Notes: generated from the sequence alone by a model not told the origin. A stretch of 64,000 bases of DNA from Nymphaea colorata (GCF_008831285.2 NC_045138.2:3202143-3266142); one strand, 5' to 3'. Shown: positions 12,501 through 25,608, numbered from the stretch's first letter. Translations and numbers: made by a program.

Positions 12501-15500
12501 ACCAGCATCCAAGAGATCCAGGCAAGATGCAGTTGTCATAAGCACAAGCCTCGTCCATCTTGGGACAAACAGTTACTGAAGACTGTTAATATAGAGCTCC
12601 AAGATGACCAATAGTTACAGAAGAATGTCAATATAGAGTTTCACGATGACCAGACTTTCAGGAAAGTATAGGATTCATGAGAAGAAAAGGAAGCAAACAC
12701 CACAAACCTCAGCAGTACAGAAGAACTGTTACAAATGATAAGCTAGGGTGAGATAAGACATGCTAACAATGGAAATGATAGTGTGTGTTGGAGAGCAGAA
12801 GGAGAAATAACTAGCAACTCAATTGAGAAAGGCAGTAACAGATATCATGGAACATCCAGACATGGTACTACTGTGTCCATGTTTACAATTAGTTTAAGAA
12901 TAAAACCCACATTCTCAACCTAAGACATAAATAGCACAGCTTCCTGCATCTGTTTTCAGTTATTTTGGGAGATTTCAAAGTGTTTTGCAGAAATCACCAA
13001 GAAAACTGCTGATGTTCATGCATACATACATATGGTTTCAGGAAAAACATTCGTGTGATCCCTGTTGGTCCAGAACCCTTGGGATGTGATGTTTTTACAC
13101 ACATCTGCGGATTGGGTCACATCCCTTTCGATTCTTCCATGATATATCATGGCGTAAGACATTTTCACATTCTTAGATGTTTTATCATGATTATACTAGA
13201 TACAGATCTCATTTTCATGTATTCCTTGATGAGTAAAAAATCGCAGGAGATAATAAGTATTTTCTTTTTTTTTTGGAAAATTATTGGAAAATCTAAGTAA
13301 AATCTAAATGAGAAAGTATAGTGTCACATATCTTTTCAACAAGTTATTTAACAACAACATGTTTTTTTAAGCCAATGTTTTCATTTAAAACATTTAAAAG
13401 TGCATGATGTTAATAATAAGATAGCAGTAGATTTTCTTGCATGGTTTGTAAAAGGAAGAGCTCAGAATAATGAATAAATGGTAGCACTTGAGGAAGACAT
13501 AATAATGGAAGCCACAAATCATTGCTGAATGGTTGAGTAACCTGACTGGCTACCTCTTACATCCGCAAATAAAATTTAAAACTAGGTTCTTCCTTGGACA
13601 GTTAGTGTGAGGCAAAACAACTGTTTTATAGTGATCCCATATGCAAAACACACACACAGGGTTTACAGAATATGTAAACTAAGGAAATATCAAGCCATCT
13701 ATCCTAACCAATATCACAATATTTTTGAAAATATCATGATATTAACAAGAAAAACAGAAGAAAACCCAAAAAAATGTATTCATGAAAGAAAAACATAAAA
13801 TAAATTATAGTGTTTTTTTATGACTTTTTTTCCCTTTTTCCCGACTTTTCTTTTCTTTAGTCAATATCATCATAAATTTAACTTAAAACTTAAATGAAGT
13901 TAATTATCATCAATTTTATCATCATTAAAACATTACTTTTATCATGTTATCTAGCTTTTTAGTGTCTTCTTGTTAGATCCTCATTTTACCTAATTTTTAG
14001 ATTTTCCTGAGAAAGACAACTTTGACGAAAAATACCGAAAAATACATGACATAGTGATTAGAGTTCCTCACTCTAATCCCTGCAGGAAAAGCACCAAAAA
14101 ACAAAGAATGAAAGAGAAAATACGAAAAAGAAAGGGAATTCAATAACAAAAGAGAATTAAGATTTTTCTAATCATCAATTAGCATAAAACAAAAGAAAGG
14201 GGGTCTTTCAAGAGGCCTAAACCCTAAATCCGAATTGGATCCTGGATCCACTAAGCCAAAGGGTCCAAATAAGAAATAACAACAATGCCAAATAAAACCA
14301 AATCTAAAACCTAACTGGATCCGAATCTGGTATCTGATCTATCACTAAACCATACTGCGTCAATCGCCCCGGGTTGAAACATTCAGCTCTTGACAAGCTA
14401 TCGTGTTGTAGGTGAGCCACAATGTTGTCCATGGACCACCTGGAGTAGGTGCACAGGTGTCCGCAGCTTGGTGGGGTAGGAATGAAACAGAATCCACTAC
14501 GAAGTGCATCACCTGCATGAGTACTCGGTGGTGGGACTATTGTCGACAAAATTCTGCCGAGTATATGACTTGTCTGAGCTCACTATAAGTTTGATGTTTC
14601 ATTTGAATATAAGGTAATAAACCGACCAATAAACCATGCCAATCCCTATAAAACAGAGTGATAATGCTTGATACCTTATCAAAATCCTTCCCTGTAATAT
14701 AACTACACTTCCCTAGTAGGTAACAGAACAACTTTTCCCCCCTTAAATTTGAAGGGCATAAGTGCCCTTCTAGCCATTGTGAATAGTTGTATGATCCACT
14801 ACTACAAACACCCTAATCAAATATGACTGGCAGTCCTAGGGGCTATATCACACCAAACCTCATCCTCACAGTAGTCTCCCATAGAAAATTTCACTAAGCA
14901 CCTATGGGTTATAAGAGACTTAATCTCCCCTCTTGAACCACGACACCTTATAAGGATGAAGTAGCTTCTCAGTCTGTAGATGTAACTTATCAACAATGTT
15001 TTGAGAAACAGAAACCATATTTTTACACAACCTACCATCTATTACGACATTGCAGACATGTCCTTCACAGTGACACTTTGTCATAAAAAAGTTGTTTCGC
15101 AACCATCTATGGTTTGATAGGCTTTTCAGAGTTACTAAGATATGACACACAGATAAGAAGTTATAGATGATGTCATCACCATTATATATGACAACCTCCT
15201 AATCAGTATTGGAGTCAGTTTCCAACTCACTTTGGGTATCCTCATGATCAGACTTGACGGTTTTGTCTTTGGGTTCAGGCATGACAGTTCGTTTGACAAC
15301 ATTAGGACACTGACTGGATATGCCGCCGCTCATGACATTTAAAACAATAGATAGAAGTGTCAACAGTAGAAGATTTTGACCAAGTATTAAAGGAAGAGCC
15401 CTTTTCTTTATTGGAGGTCGCATGTTTAGACTAGGACTTCAAGCTAAAGTCTTCCAACTTAACGGTTTTGTCTTTGGGTTTAGCCATGACAGTTCGTTTG

Positions 15501-17332
15501 ACAACATTGGGACACTGTGACTGGATATGCCGCCGCTCATGACATTTAAAGATTAAAACAATAGATAGAAGTGTCAACAGTAGAAGATTTTGACCAAGTA
15601 TTAAAGGAAGAGCCCTTTTCTTTATTGGAGGTCGCATGTTTAGACTAGGACTTCAAGGTAGAGTCTTCCAACTTCAAGAAGTTTGCTCTTTAGTTTAAAG
15701 AATTCAACTTAGAATGGTGAAAACCATCAGACTTTGACATACACAACTCCTGGACCCGCTGACGTTTGGTCTCTGCAACCTGAACACGTAGTGATTAGGT
15801 GGTGAAATTTTGTAGTGTACTTTGTCATAGTCCTAGGCCCATGACGAAGCTCGATAGTCTTAGTGTGCCTTCTCAACAAAGTCCGGAGGGACAAACTTCA
15901 TTTGCATCAACTGTTGCATCTTGGCCCATGTACGAATCATACCTTGACTTCTGCAGTTTGACCCACCATATCTGCACAAGCCTCCTTAGTTTTGGAGGCT
16001 AAGGAACCCGTCGATGCTCTGGCACATCATGGTAATCAAACGCGAATTGCATCGCATAAGTCCAGTCAAAAAAATGATTATGCATCGAATTTGTCTGTGA
16101 ACTCAAACAACTCCAGCTTGAGGTCGTACGTGGAGGGCCTCTCCTATTCACAATCCGATCATCTGCCACGAACCACTGATCCTGAAGGATGTTCATTCCA
16201 GAAGGCCCCATCTTTAGAATCTACGATCTCTAACACATCATCACTATGGTCAGCATGCTGCTATGGTGGGCCAACCCTTTTATCCTCACCTGTGGGTGCT
16301 CCGCCCTGCTGCAACTAATATTCCCCCGGGATGCCCTTGTCGTCCTATTGAAAGGGAGGAACCGGTCCAGGCAAACCAGGTGGCACTTGCAGTACAGCTG
16401 GTCGCACTTGATGAGATGGGTATGAGAGTTAGGGATAGTGTTGGTTTTGGGTTGGTTTGGGGTTAGCGTGTGGGCTTGGTATGGAGAACCATGGTAGAGT
16501 TCATTCTTACTAGGTTATGATTCACAGGAATGTATATCATGTCTACCAAGCAGCGAAGTATGGAGAACTGCTCTAGGCAGCGACAGATATGAAGGTTTCC
16601 ACCCTAAATTGAGAAAATCGGTAACTTTTAGAAAGGACTATGAAGGCACAAGCCTATTCACTTCTTTCTCAAATTCCACACACAGCTGACAGTTACTAGT
16701 GTATTTCGAACTTGAAAATATCAAAATGGAAATTCACAAACAAATCTATTTGCCTGGCAACCTGAAGTATTATAGGTGTCATAAAAGGCAAAAGAAAAAG
16801 TTCATCTCATGGATCTCTGCAAAATAACAATGACACATAAACCATCGCATTTTTCAACAACAGTATTTCAAGTTTTTTTAATGTTTAGGCATCACATACA
16901 GCAGTCCAGGCCTTTGTTACATGTAAACAGCAAATTCAATGTTGATATATGCTGTCACAAGGTTAAAAAAAAAAAAGTAGCTAAGTCTTGTTCGCCATAA
17001 TTTTTCAAAAATCACGAAAAAAATTGTTCAAAGCTTGATGTTTATAACTTCTTCCAGAAAGGCATAGTACATTTATAGGTTTCCAAACGACCAGATTTCC
17101 ATGAACTTATCGCAAAAATATAAACACATTCCAATCAAATGCAGCAGTAAATTTTTCAGAAGGTCACCAACATAAAAGAACTAGCTCTAAATCTTACCTT
17201 TGGAGGCACTAGCTCATCAATATCAGCATCTGTAGCATGCGTAAACCTTTCTTTTATGCTTCTTCTTAGCTTCTTACGATCAGCTCCAGATAAACGCTGG
17301 AACGATTTTGCCTCAGCCGGCTTCTTAAACAT
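6509..17332 (-). CDS. EIF2D: Eukaryotic translation initiation factor 2D (ligatin), 8 coding exons
   Basis: eIF2D delivers tRNA to the 40S P-site independently of GTP and helps recycle post-termination 40S subunits in the cytosol. Coding exons in transcript order are 17332-17198, 12255-12144, 10882-10692, 10597-10503, 10414-9971, 9152-9044, 8480-7838 and 6633-6509. All junctions are GT-AG and every phase closes, giving 617 residues, close to plant homologues. The N-terminus starts MFKKPAEAKS. A PUA-like domain spans about residues 80-175, followed by an acidic Glu/Ser-rich linker. Residues 305-400 form a winged-helix segment (LPCRPAGVTLDIKKSSHKKL), about 443-513 a SWIB/MDM2-like domain, and about 523-612 an SUI1/eIF1-like domain ending in GGVIDDLARHL and YIEVLDKTRK. 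The ATG at 17332 is the first in its exon. A 5' UTR exon lies upstream. The 4.9-kb intron 12256-17197 hosts a retrotransposon remnant. Confidence 0.94.
14300..16480 (-). mobile_element. Decayed Ty3/gypsy retrotransposon remnant (gag to protease region)
   Basis: Minus-strand fragments read in element order. At about 16210-15999 there is a gag-like segment containing FDWTYAMQFAFDYHDVPEHRRV. Next come two copies of a zinc-knuckle region (SQCPN near 15520 and again near 15310). From 15150 to 14820 there is an aspartic-protease-like segment with CNVVIDGRLC, ENMVSVS-like, PYKVSWFKRG and HRCLVKFSMGDY. The order matches the 5' half of a plant gypsy polyprotein. The frames are broken by stops and shifts, and no reverse transcriptase, integrase or paired LTRs were recognised, so it is dead. 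It lies in the largest eIF2D intron in the same orientation as the gene. Boundaries are approximate. Confidence 0.7.
15253..15674. repeat. Two-copy tandem duplication of about 205 bp
   Basis: The first copy runs about 15253-15460 and the second about 15458-15674. They are nearly identical. The second differs by small insertions (for example an extra GATTA-like block after CATTTAAA and TG within CACTGTGACTGG) and a few substitutions. The unit contains the degenerate zinc-knuckle part of the gypsy remnant. Confidence 0.9.
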
Positions 17333-18805
17333 GACGTCAGTAACACCAAGAGCAAGAGAAGCCCCTGCAACAAATAAAACTGATAAGAATAGTAACCTAT
17401 GGATAACATAGATCCAAATAAAATGAAAGAAAGTCACAGAAAATGTCGAATAAGCCATTAAAGCAGAACGTAGAGTAGGCTGCTTATTTAGTTTCTGCTC
17501 CACTACCAAGAAAGTTAAAGGCAATCTAAACCAGTGAAACAAACAAGCAATGAAGCATATCTGACCAGAGACAATTCAACCATATCAATCAAGTAATGAC
17601 TGAATGAATGGGAGGATTTTCAAAAGTTTGTTGACCAATTCGACCAGTAAAACAAGTGCCACGTAAGGCCTTATGCTTGATCATGCTTAATAAAATAACC
17701 AGAAAAACAAAAAAAACAGAATGGGTATAATAGCGTATAAAAGTAAAGGAGCCTGACGCATAACATAGATTACAAAAAACTACTCATTATAGCAAACTAA
17801 GGCAAACAAAAAAGAGGGATAGAGTCAAAATAATGTTAACAAGTGAGGAATCAATAGGAGATGGAGAATGGAATGAAAACTTGTACAAGATAAAAACAAT
17901 GTTATCTGGAAAAAATAAAATGAAGGGAACATCTGTTCCTAAACCTTCACGATTGCATTTTTTCCACTTCACCCGGTTAGAAACAGATATTAGCAGACCA
18001 TGAAGACAATAACTACTCATCTACTGAATACCCGATCTGGAGCGAAAAAAAAAAGGCAGACATTTCCCTTGTGCCAGAAAAGGATCAAGGCAGAAACACG
18101 GACTACTAGATTAATGGCCGAGGTGACACCAAATTCCAACTGAATGGAAAGCACATTAAATAATGTGTCAATGGCAAGTGAGACGATCCACTCGAAGGAG
18201 AAGCTAGCAATGTGGATAGCAAATGATTGCGTGCCACGAATAGGCAACCAAGAAGACTACGAATAAGCACCATTCGTGCATGTACAAGCAGATAGATGCT
18301 ATCCGTAATCCACCTTAAACTAGACTTTCTGTTGCCAAAAGGACACTTGGGAATCAAAATCTGAGCTTCTTTTTTGTTCATTCTGTTCCTCCCAAAGTGA
18401 AGACTACCAAAAAAAACCCTACTGCAACTCTGTCTATAGTTCTTATTCACTTGTTACCTCAATTTTTACTCTTTCTGCGAATCCATTCAACTGTACTTTT
18501 ACCTTTAAATAGTATCAATGGTAGAAATTCTGACCACAAAACCATTCAATACAATCGTGAAAACCTCTCCCAATAACATAATCTATCTCAAAGACCCCCA
18601 AGGCTACGGATTCAGAACTGAACCAGTTGACGCGAATCCCTTAAAAAAAAACATGAAATTGATCCAACGCAAACACACAGAAAAAATCACATCCGCGATA
18701 CGGATAAAATGAGCAACAGAAAAAAGCCAAACGGTTTCGGAATCGAGAAAAATGCACCAAACTTGAGACGTAAATCCCGACAAAATGAACGAAGGAAATG
18801 CTTAC

Positions 18806-18870
18806 TGGTAGAGACGGAGAAATAGAGTAGCGCGATTATTTCTTCAACCCTTTGGGCCTACAAGAAGGAA
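18806..18870 (-). other. EIF2D: 5' UTR exon of eIF2D (upstream boundary approximate)
   Basis: On the minus strand a donor CTACCA|GTAAGC puts the exon end at 18806. The matching acceptor TTGCAG|GGGC opens the first coding exon at 17364, leaving 32 nt of 5' UTR before the ATG. A leader intron of about 1.4 kb (17365-18805) is common in plant housekeeping genes. The transcription start was not located, so the upper coordinate is a guess. Confidence 0.6.
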
Positions 18871-19985
18871 TTCCCGAAGGCCGAAGGGGTTTTAGCTCGT
18901 GCTAATATCCAAAGAATGGCGGCCCAACATAAAAATGCGAAAAGGTACAGGTCGCCCGGCTTCCGAGGATGAAATGACGAAATTACCTCAACCAAGCGTC
19001 GGATGAACTTCTGATGTACGGCTTTTAACTTAGCTCCGACCAGTTGAGAAGTCAATGCCGTTGGATTGAAGGGATTTTATGACTCGAGCGCTCGTCGTGG
19101 GAGCACCGACTGAAGCCCCTGAGCGGGATTCGTTGCGGTGGGGAAGCGCCTATAGTAGCTACGGCACGCCCGCTCGTTAGAGGAAAGCAAACCAAGAAAT
19201 ATGTTTCGGATGACCGTCGGATGTTGTAACAAAAATTCACCTTAAACAGAAATTATAATGAAAATTTTAGTTCTACCTTTCCTTTGTGTTTGATATCATA
19301 GAATTTTGATTTCAAAATAAAAAATGATGTGTTCGACGAAATAAGAACTAAAATGCTAAAATTGATAAATTAAAACCATCATTGCATATGCCTTAAATAA
19401 GATGACAAATTTTAAAATTGTGAAATCATAATTCCACCCTTTATGGTAGAATCACATTCCATGATTTGGAAGCAATAATGAGCCTATAATTTCATAATAA
19501 AAAAAATCTTTGTTTGATAACAGGGTTCTCATTTCATAAAAAACTGAAATTTTCAATTCTAAAATTCCACAATTTCAACCTGATCAAACACCTTACCATA
19601 AACTGTTATCAAAAACACCATAAACTAACTATCTTTATAATATAAATTGTTGGTACTGATTTCATTGCATGGTATTTTTAACGATACCGTCTGAAAAATT
19701 TACCTTCAATGGCTGATTTCAATGTATATGGCTTAAATATTTAAGAAGCATTTCATATTTAATATTCAAACTACATTTCAAATTCCGATTTACCATTCTT
19801 TTTAACGTTATTTATGGTTTAGCTCCGAATAAATTTGGTCTTCATAACATATACTCAAATTTTGTTTATAACTCAAAGTGTATGATTCAAGTTTTTGTCA
19901 ATGAACTTTTATAAATATCCCTCTTAAGAACCATGACATTTATGCAATGTCTTGGTTGAGTGGTAGGCCATGTGAGTTTATAAAC
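18871..19985. other. eIF2D upstream region and AT-rich spacer
   Basis: The first 370 bases are relatively GC-rich and probably include the eIF2D promoter on the minus strand. I could not place a TATA box with confidence. From about 19279 to 19592 the ends (tttgtgtttgatatc and, on the other strand, aaggtgtttgatcagg) resemble each other and the Harbinger-like termini elsewhere. This is a possible MITE, but no clear target duplication was found. Confidence 0.45.
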
Positions 19986-21325
19986 ACATACACTTTCATG
20001 TGTTTCCAATCATTTGCATGTTGGGTATTCCATACTTATTCATCTTTGTAGTGTATATCTTACTTGATTAAAGTATCAACCTAAGTGATCAGACCATGCA
20101 TACATTGGTGCAATTGGTGAATTTATGTGGTTAGGTAGTGGGGCATGGTAGGCAGTCAAGTCCTGTTTCGAATCTTAGTAGTATCAACTCTCTAGCTACA
20201 AAAAGAAGCCACTGACATGCAAGTTGAAGCACATTAAAGGTGGCACCTTGATGCACCTACACTTTCATGTGTTTCCAACCATTTGCATGTTGGGTATTCC
20301 ATACTTATTCATCTTTGTAGTATATATCTTACTTGATTCAAGTATCAACCTAAGTGACCAGACCATGCATGCATTGGTGCAATTGGTGAATTTATGTGGT
20401 TAGGTAGTGGGGCATGGTAGGCAGTCAAGTCATGTTTCGAATCTTAGTAGTGTCAACTCTCTAGCTACAAAAGGGAGTCACTGACATGCAAGTTGAAGCA
20501 CATTAAGGGTGGCACCCCGATGCACCTACACTTTCATGTGTTTCCAACCATTTGCATGTTGGGTATTCCATACTTATTCATCTTTATGATGTATACATTA
20601 CTCTATTCGAGTATCAACCTAAGTGACCAGACCATGCATGCATTGGTCCAAGTGGTGAATCTATATGGTTAGGTAATTGGGCATGGTAGGCAGTCAAGTC
20701 TTGTTTCGAATCTTAGTAGTATCAACTTCCTGGCTGCAAAAGGGAGCCACTAACATGCAAGTTGAAGCACATTAAGGGCGGCACCCTGATACACCTACAC
20801 TTTCATGTGTTTCCAACCATTTGCATGTTGGGTATTTCATACTTATTCATCTTTGTAATGTATACCTTACTTGATTCGAGTATCAACCTAAGTGATCAGA
20901 CCATGCATTGCATGCATTGGTCCAAGTGGTGAATCTATGTGGTTAGGTAGTGGGGCATGGTAGGCGGCCAAGTCATGTTTCGAATCTTAACAGTATCAAC
21001 TCTTTGGCTGCAAAAGGGGGCCATTGACATGCAAGTTAAAGCATATTAAAGGCAGCACTCTGATGCACCTACACTTTTATGTATTTCCAACCATTTGCAT
21101 GTTGGGTATTCCATACTTATTCATATTTGTGGTGTATACCTTGATTCAAGTATCAACCTAAGTGACCAGACCATGCATGCATTGGTGCGATTGGTGAATC
21201 TATGTGATTAGGTAGTGAGGTATGGTAGGCAGTGTTTCGAATATTAGTAGTATCAACTCTCTGGCTTCAAAATGGGGTCACTGACATGCAAGTTGAAGTA
21301 CATTAAGGGCAGCGCCCTGACGCAC
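19986..21325. repeat. Five tandem copies of a ~268-bp repeat
   Basis: Units begin with cactttcatgtgtttccaa near 19990, 20258, 20525, 20795 and 21069, so spacing runs from about 256 to 273 bp. Shared landmarks in each copy are TTTGCATGTTGGGTATT, CAGACCATGCAT, GGTTAGGTA, TTTCGAATCTTA or a close variant, and TGACATGCAAGTT. Copies differ by scattered substitutions and a few indels, and the last is the most diverged. No reading frame is conserved. Confidence 0.93.
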
Positions 21326-21622
21326 CTAAAGTATGTACTGTATTATGAGGGGATAAAGGGTTTGGTGGAGGCTTTGGTCTTCTTTTGAACATTAGGAAAC
21401 CCCAGTCACTTATAAGTCTTTTGTCACTTGTGGATAGTATGATATTTACATTCAATTTTGGTTTGAGAAGCCAAAATTTGAAGTTTGAACTTATGATCGA
21501 CCACCTTTCCTTAGTTGTCGTGCTAATTCATTTCATTAAACGTTGTGGTAAAGCCTCGTCAGCAATGTAGTTGGGTGATATAAAGCGAAGCAATGTGTTA
21601 AGTTTGTGAGGTGAGGCGTAGC
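21326..21622. other. Short spacer, no gene seen
   Basis: This lies between the 268-bp array and the Harbinger-like element. A 61-residue open frame at 21385-21570 has no recognisable domain. Confidence 0.5.
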
Positions 21623-21625
21623 TAA

Positions 21626-24600
21626 GGATGCGTTTGATTGCGGGGGTAAAAGTTAAGGAGCGGATGAAAACTGTACGACAAGGGGAAACTTCAACCGGTG
21701 TGAGGTGAGACCATCAAACGCCGGTAAATTTCACGCGGTTTTTTTGTACAACAGAGGGATTTTCATAGACAAAATTTTGAGCCCACGGCTCAAAATTTTT
21801 CTCCTCTTTTCTCTCGTATGCCCCCTTTCGTCGAAGTCCTCTCGTCTTTCCCCTTTCGCCGAAGCCCCCTTCTCCTCTGTCACTGTCTGAAGCCCCCTTC
21901 TCCACTGTCCCTGCCTCTTGCTCTCCTACTCTCCATCAAAGGCCTCTGTCTTCCTCTTCCTCCTTCGCGCTGCCTCTTGCTCTCCATCCCTACGTCTTCC
22001 TCTTTGCCAAAGTTGTCCATCGCCATCTCTTGCTCTCTGTCGAAGTTGTCGATCGCTGTCTCTTGCTCTCCGTCGAAGGCCTCTTGCTCTCCGTCATTGC
22101 CTCTTCCTGTCTATCGCTGCCTCTTGCTCTAAGTCAAAGGCATCCGTCGTTTCCTCTTGAAGCTGACAATCGAAGCTCTCCATCCTCTGCGTCTTCTTCT
22201 TTGTCGAAGCGGAAGATCCCCTATGTCGCTGCCTCTTCCTCTCCATCACTGTCTTTTCCTCGGTAAGGTTGCCTTTTTTTTTTCCTCTTTTTGTTTCTGC
22301 TATACAGTGCCCTGATCCCTTTATCCTCTCTCCCTCTACAGGGTTTGTTTGAAGAAATCGTTTGCTCCTTCTCCCCTGCGGTTCTTGAGGTCCTAGGAGG
22401 AAAGACGTCCCAATCAACTTCCCTGCAGGTTGTTCATCCAAACTTTCTCTGTTGGTACACAACAACTTGTTCTAACTGCTTAGGCCTGTGAAAATGGTGG
22501 TGCTCTTCATGTTTGATCTTTGACTATAACTGCTTGGGCCATGTCAGTTCATATCTTGTTTTTGTAAATATGCTTCTTCTTGCATTGTAAATTGTACAAA
22601 TCTACCCACATGTTAACTAATGATTCCTAATTAACTTCTTTAAACCCTACCAACGATGACATCCTGTTCTCATAACTTACATAGATATGTTTTATCTTGT
22701 TTTTGTAAATATGCTTCTTCTTGCATTGTAAATTGTACAAATCTGCCCGCATGTTAGTTAACGATTCCTAATTAACTTCTTTAAACCCTACCAACGATGA
22801 CATCCTGTTCTCAGAACTTACATAGATATGCTTCACTCCTTTGCTCCTTATTATTATTTTAGAGCAATGGCAGATTTTGGCTTTTGTATATGACCAATAT
22901 CTCACATTTTAGGAACCATATTAAGTTTTTAATCTACTGCATGTGTAAACTTGGGTGCACTACTATGTTCAGTATTTTTGGTCGGTTGTAATTTTTTTCT
23001 CATTGATTCTAATATGTTATTTATTTAAGCATTCTAATAAGTTATCATTTGTTCCGAAAGTGTATTTTGGTTGTTCAAATGTTGGTTAGTTAATTTGGTT
23101 AGTCATTTGACTGTATTTAATTGATAGTTATCTGTTATTTTATATTTATCTCCAATGATGCTTTCTAAAAGGGCATGGTAGTGTCATTGCAGTGCTACTT
23201 TCCACAACAAGTATGATGTGCAATTATGTAGGTCTTTTGACATTGACAATGTCAACGCAACGCAAGAGGAAAAAGTGATGAAGATGAATGAACCGAAGTG
23301 CAGTCAGAAACGTTTGATTGCTTGTTTTGTTACTACTTGTTTTCTTTGTTGGATATATACTCATTAAACTTATGTACTGTATGAGACAACATACTTTGGT
23401 TAATATTTTTTAACTTTCATACAGGTTTTAGTGTGCTAAGGTTTTATTTTGTAGTTAATCATTATCAATTGAACTTGTGGATGTGATGGACTACTTTTGT
23501 AATTATTTGTGGATGGTATGAAATTGGGTTGGATGAATATCAGTGAAAGACGTCCCAATCGACTTCCCTGCAGGCTGTTCATCCAAACTTTCTTTGTTGG
23601 TATATAACAACTTGTTCTAACTGCTTAGGCCTGTGAAAATGGTGGTGCTCTTGATATTTGATCTTTGACTATAGGTCAGTTCATATTTTGTTTTTGTAAA
23701 TATGCTTATTCTTGCATTGTAAATTGTACATATCTGCCTGCATGTTAGCTCACAATTCCTAATTAACTTCTTTAAACCCTACCAACAATAACATTATGTT
23801 CTCAAAACTTACATAGATATGCTTCAATCCTTTGCTCCTTATTATTATAGAGCAATGATAGATTGTGGCTTTTGTATATGACCAATATCTTACATTTTAG
23901 GAACCAGATTAAGTTCTTAATCTGCGTGTGTAAACTTGGGTGCACTACTATGTTGGTTGGTTGTAATTTTTTTCTCATTGATTCTAATATGTTATTTATT
24001 TAAGCATTCTAATGAGTTATCATTTGTTTTGAAAGTGTATTTTGGTTGTTCAAATGTTGGTTAGTTAATTTGGTTAGTCATTTGATTGTATTTAGTTGAT
24101 AGTTATCTGTTATTTTATATTTATCTCCAATGATGCTTTCTAAAAGGGCATGGTAATGTCATTGCAGTGCTACTTTCCACAACAAGTATGGTATGCAATT
24201 ATGTAGGTCATTGGACATTGACAATGTCAACGCAACGCAAGAGGAAGAAGTGATGAAGAGGAATGAACTGAAGTGCAGCAAAAAAAGTTTGATTGCTTGT
24301 TTTGTTACTACTTCTTTTCTTTGTTGGATCTATACTCGTTAAACTTATGTATTGGATGAGACAACATGCTTTGGTTAATGTTTTTTAACTTTCATACAGG
24401 TTTCAGTGTGCTACGGTTCTATTTTGTAGTTAATCATTATCAATTGAACTTGTGGATGTGATGGACTACTTTTGTAATTATTTGTGGATGGTATGAAATC
24501 AGGTTGGATGAATATCAGTTATTTATCACATGAATGAATGTCTCGATGAATCTTACTTTCTTTTTGTTTGTTTGGCTTGTTCTTTTTCCTTACACATCTT

Positions 24601-25154
24601 GTTTGATCAGAACACGATCACCATGCTTCCTCTTGTTATACATTCTCGGTCTTCGCATCTTTGTTACATAGGTATAAGCACGTAAATTTATGGGTTGTTT
24701 CTTGTTTGGTGTAGTTTTTGTAAGGTCCGAGATGTCGCTTGCTTGGATGCATGAATTTTACGAAAGAATTAGACTTTTGCTTGCTTGCCTTCTTCCGCCT
24801 TCCATCTCATTTGTGGGGTTTCGAGTTTTTAGAATGTGTTAATGGTATTTGTTTACATCATATTTCAATTTCTACCCACATAAAATTTGAGGAGAACCAA
24901 TAAAACAACAATTTCTAATAGTGAGGAAAAAAGTCTCTCTTATTTTTTACTCTGTGTTACACAGTTAAATTCACCCTGCAAAAAAACTACAATATGCATC
25001 AAACATAGTTAATTTTACCCTGCAAAAAACTTTCATGCAATCAAACAGAACCTCAAATCGAAAGAGAGTTAAATTTCATCATATATTTTTTTCTAAAAAA
25101 ATTTACTGTTGTAAATTTACTATGTTAAATTATTCATTGCAATCAAACATGGCC
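21626..25154. mobile_element. PIF/Harbinger-like non-autonomous element, 3.5 kb
   Basis: The left end GGATGCGTTTGATTGC and the right end, read on the minus strand, GGCCATGTTTGATTGC share 12 of 16 bases. TAA flanks both ends (21623-21625 and 25155-25157), which fits the family's 3-bp target duplication. No transposase or Myb-like ORF is visible. A CT-rich stretch at 21800-22260, with repeated CTCTTGCTCTCC phrases, gives long low-complexity frames. The rest is mostly a large internal duplication. Similar phrases (caatcaaacagaacctc near 25035) lie inside the right end, so nested or alternative ends are possible. Confidence 0.65.
22400..24520. repeat. Large internal tandem duplication (~1.14 kb and ~0.98 kb)
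   Basis: Copy 1 runs about 22400-23546 and copy 2 about 23547-24520. Both start with GAAAGACGTCCCAATC and end with GGTTGGATGAATATCAG. Copy 1 is longer mainly because a block of about 145 bp (starting TCTTGTTTTTGTAAATATGC) is itself repeated in tandem near 22552-22835, whereas copy 2 has it once. Divergence is visible but modest. Confidence 0.88.
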
Positions 25155-25608
25155 TAAGTGAACTGTAAAGAATAATAAGTATCAATGTCTAAAGCATCCT
25201 ATGCAATAATGTGAAAAGTAAAAAAAAAGAAAGAACAAGCAAATAAAGAAGGAGGGGAATGAAAGGAAAACAAAATGTCAGCCTTTTAATGTGTCTGCAA
25301 CATTAATTTATACAAATATCGTTATAGTTTTAGTTTAAGTTACCTTTGTGAAAAAATTGATATTTTTATTGTCAAAATCTTGATGTTATAAACGCTCTTC
25401 ATTTTTTGTATGTCAAATTTTGGCGTTATAGAAGCTGTTTTAGTTGTTACAAGAATATTACTAAAGTAAAAAATATAACTTAATATATAGTTCTCACCAA
25501 ATCACTCTTAAGATTATAAAAGGTTAAATTACAAAAAAAATTAATTTAATAATTAATTACCATAGAACACACACACATATATAATATATATATATGTATA
25601 TATATATA

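Noticed and set aside
21818-22266. Leu/Ser/Pro-rich open frames inside the Harbinger-like element
   Set aside because: They derive from CT-rich tandem phrases readable in several frames, which is typical low-complexity sequence.
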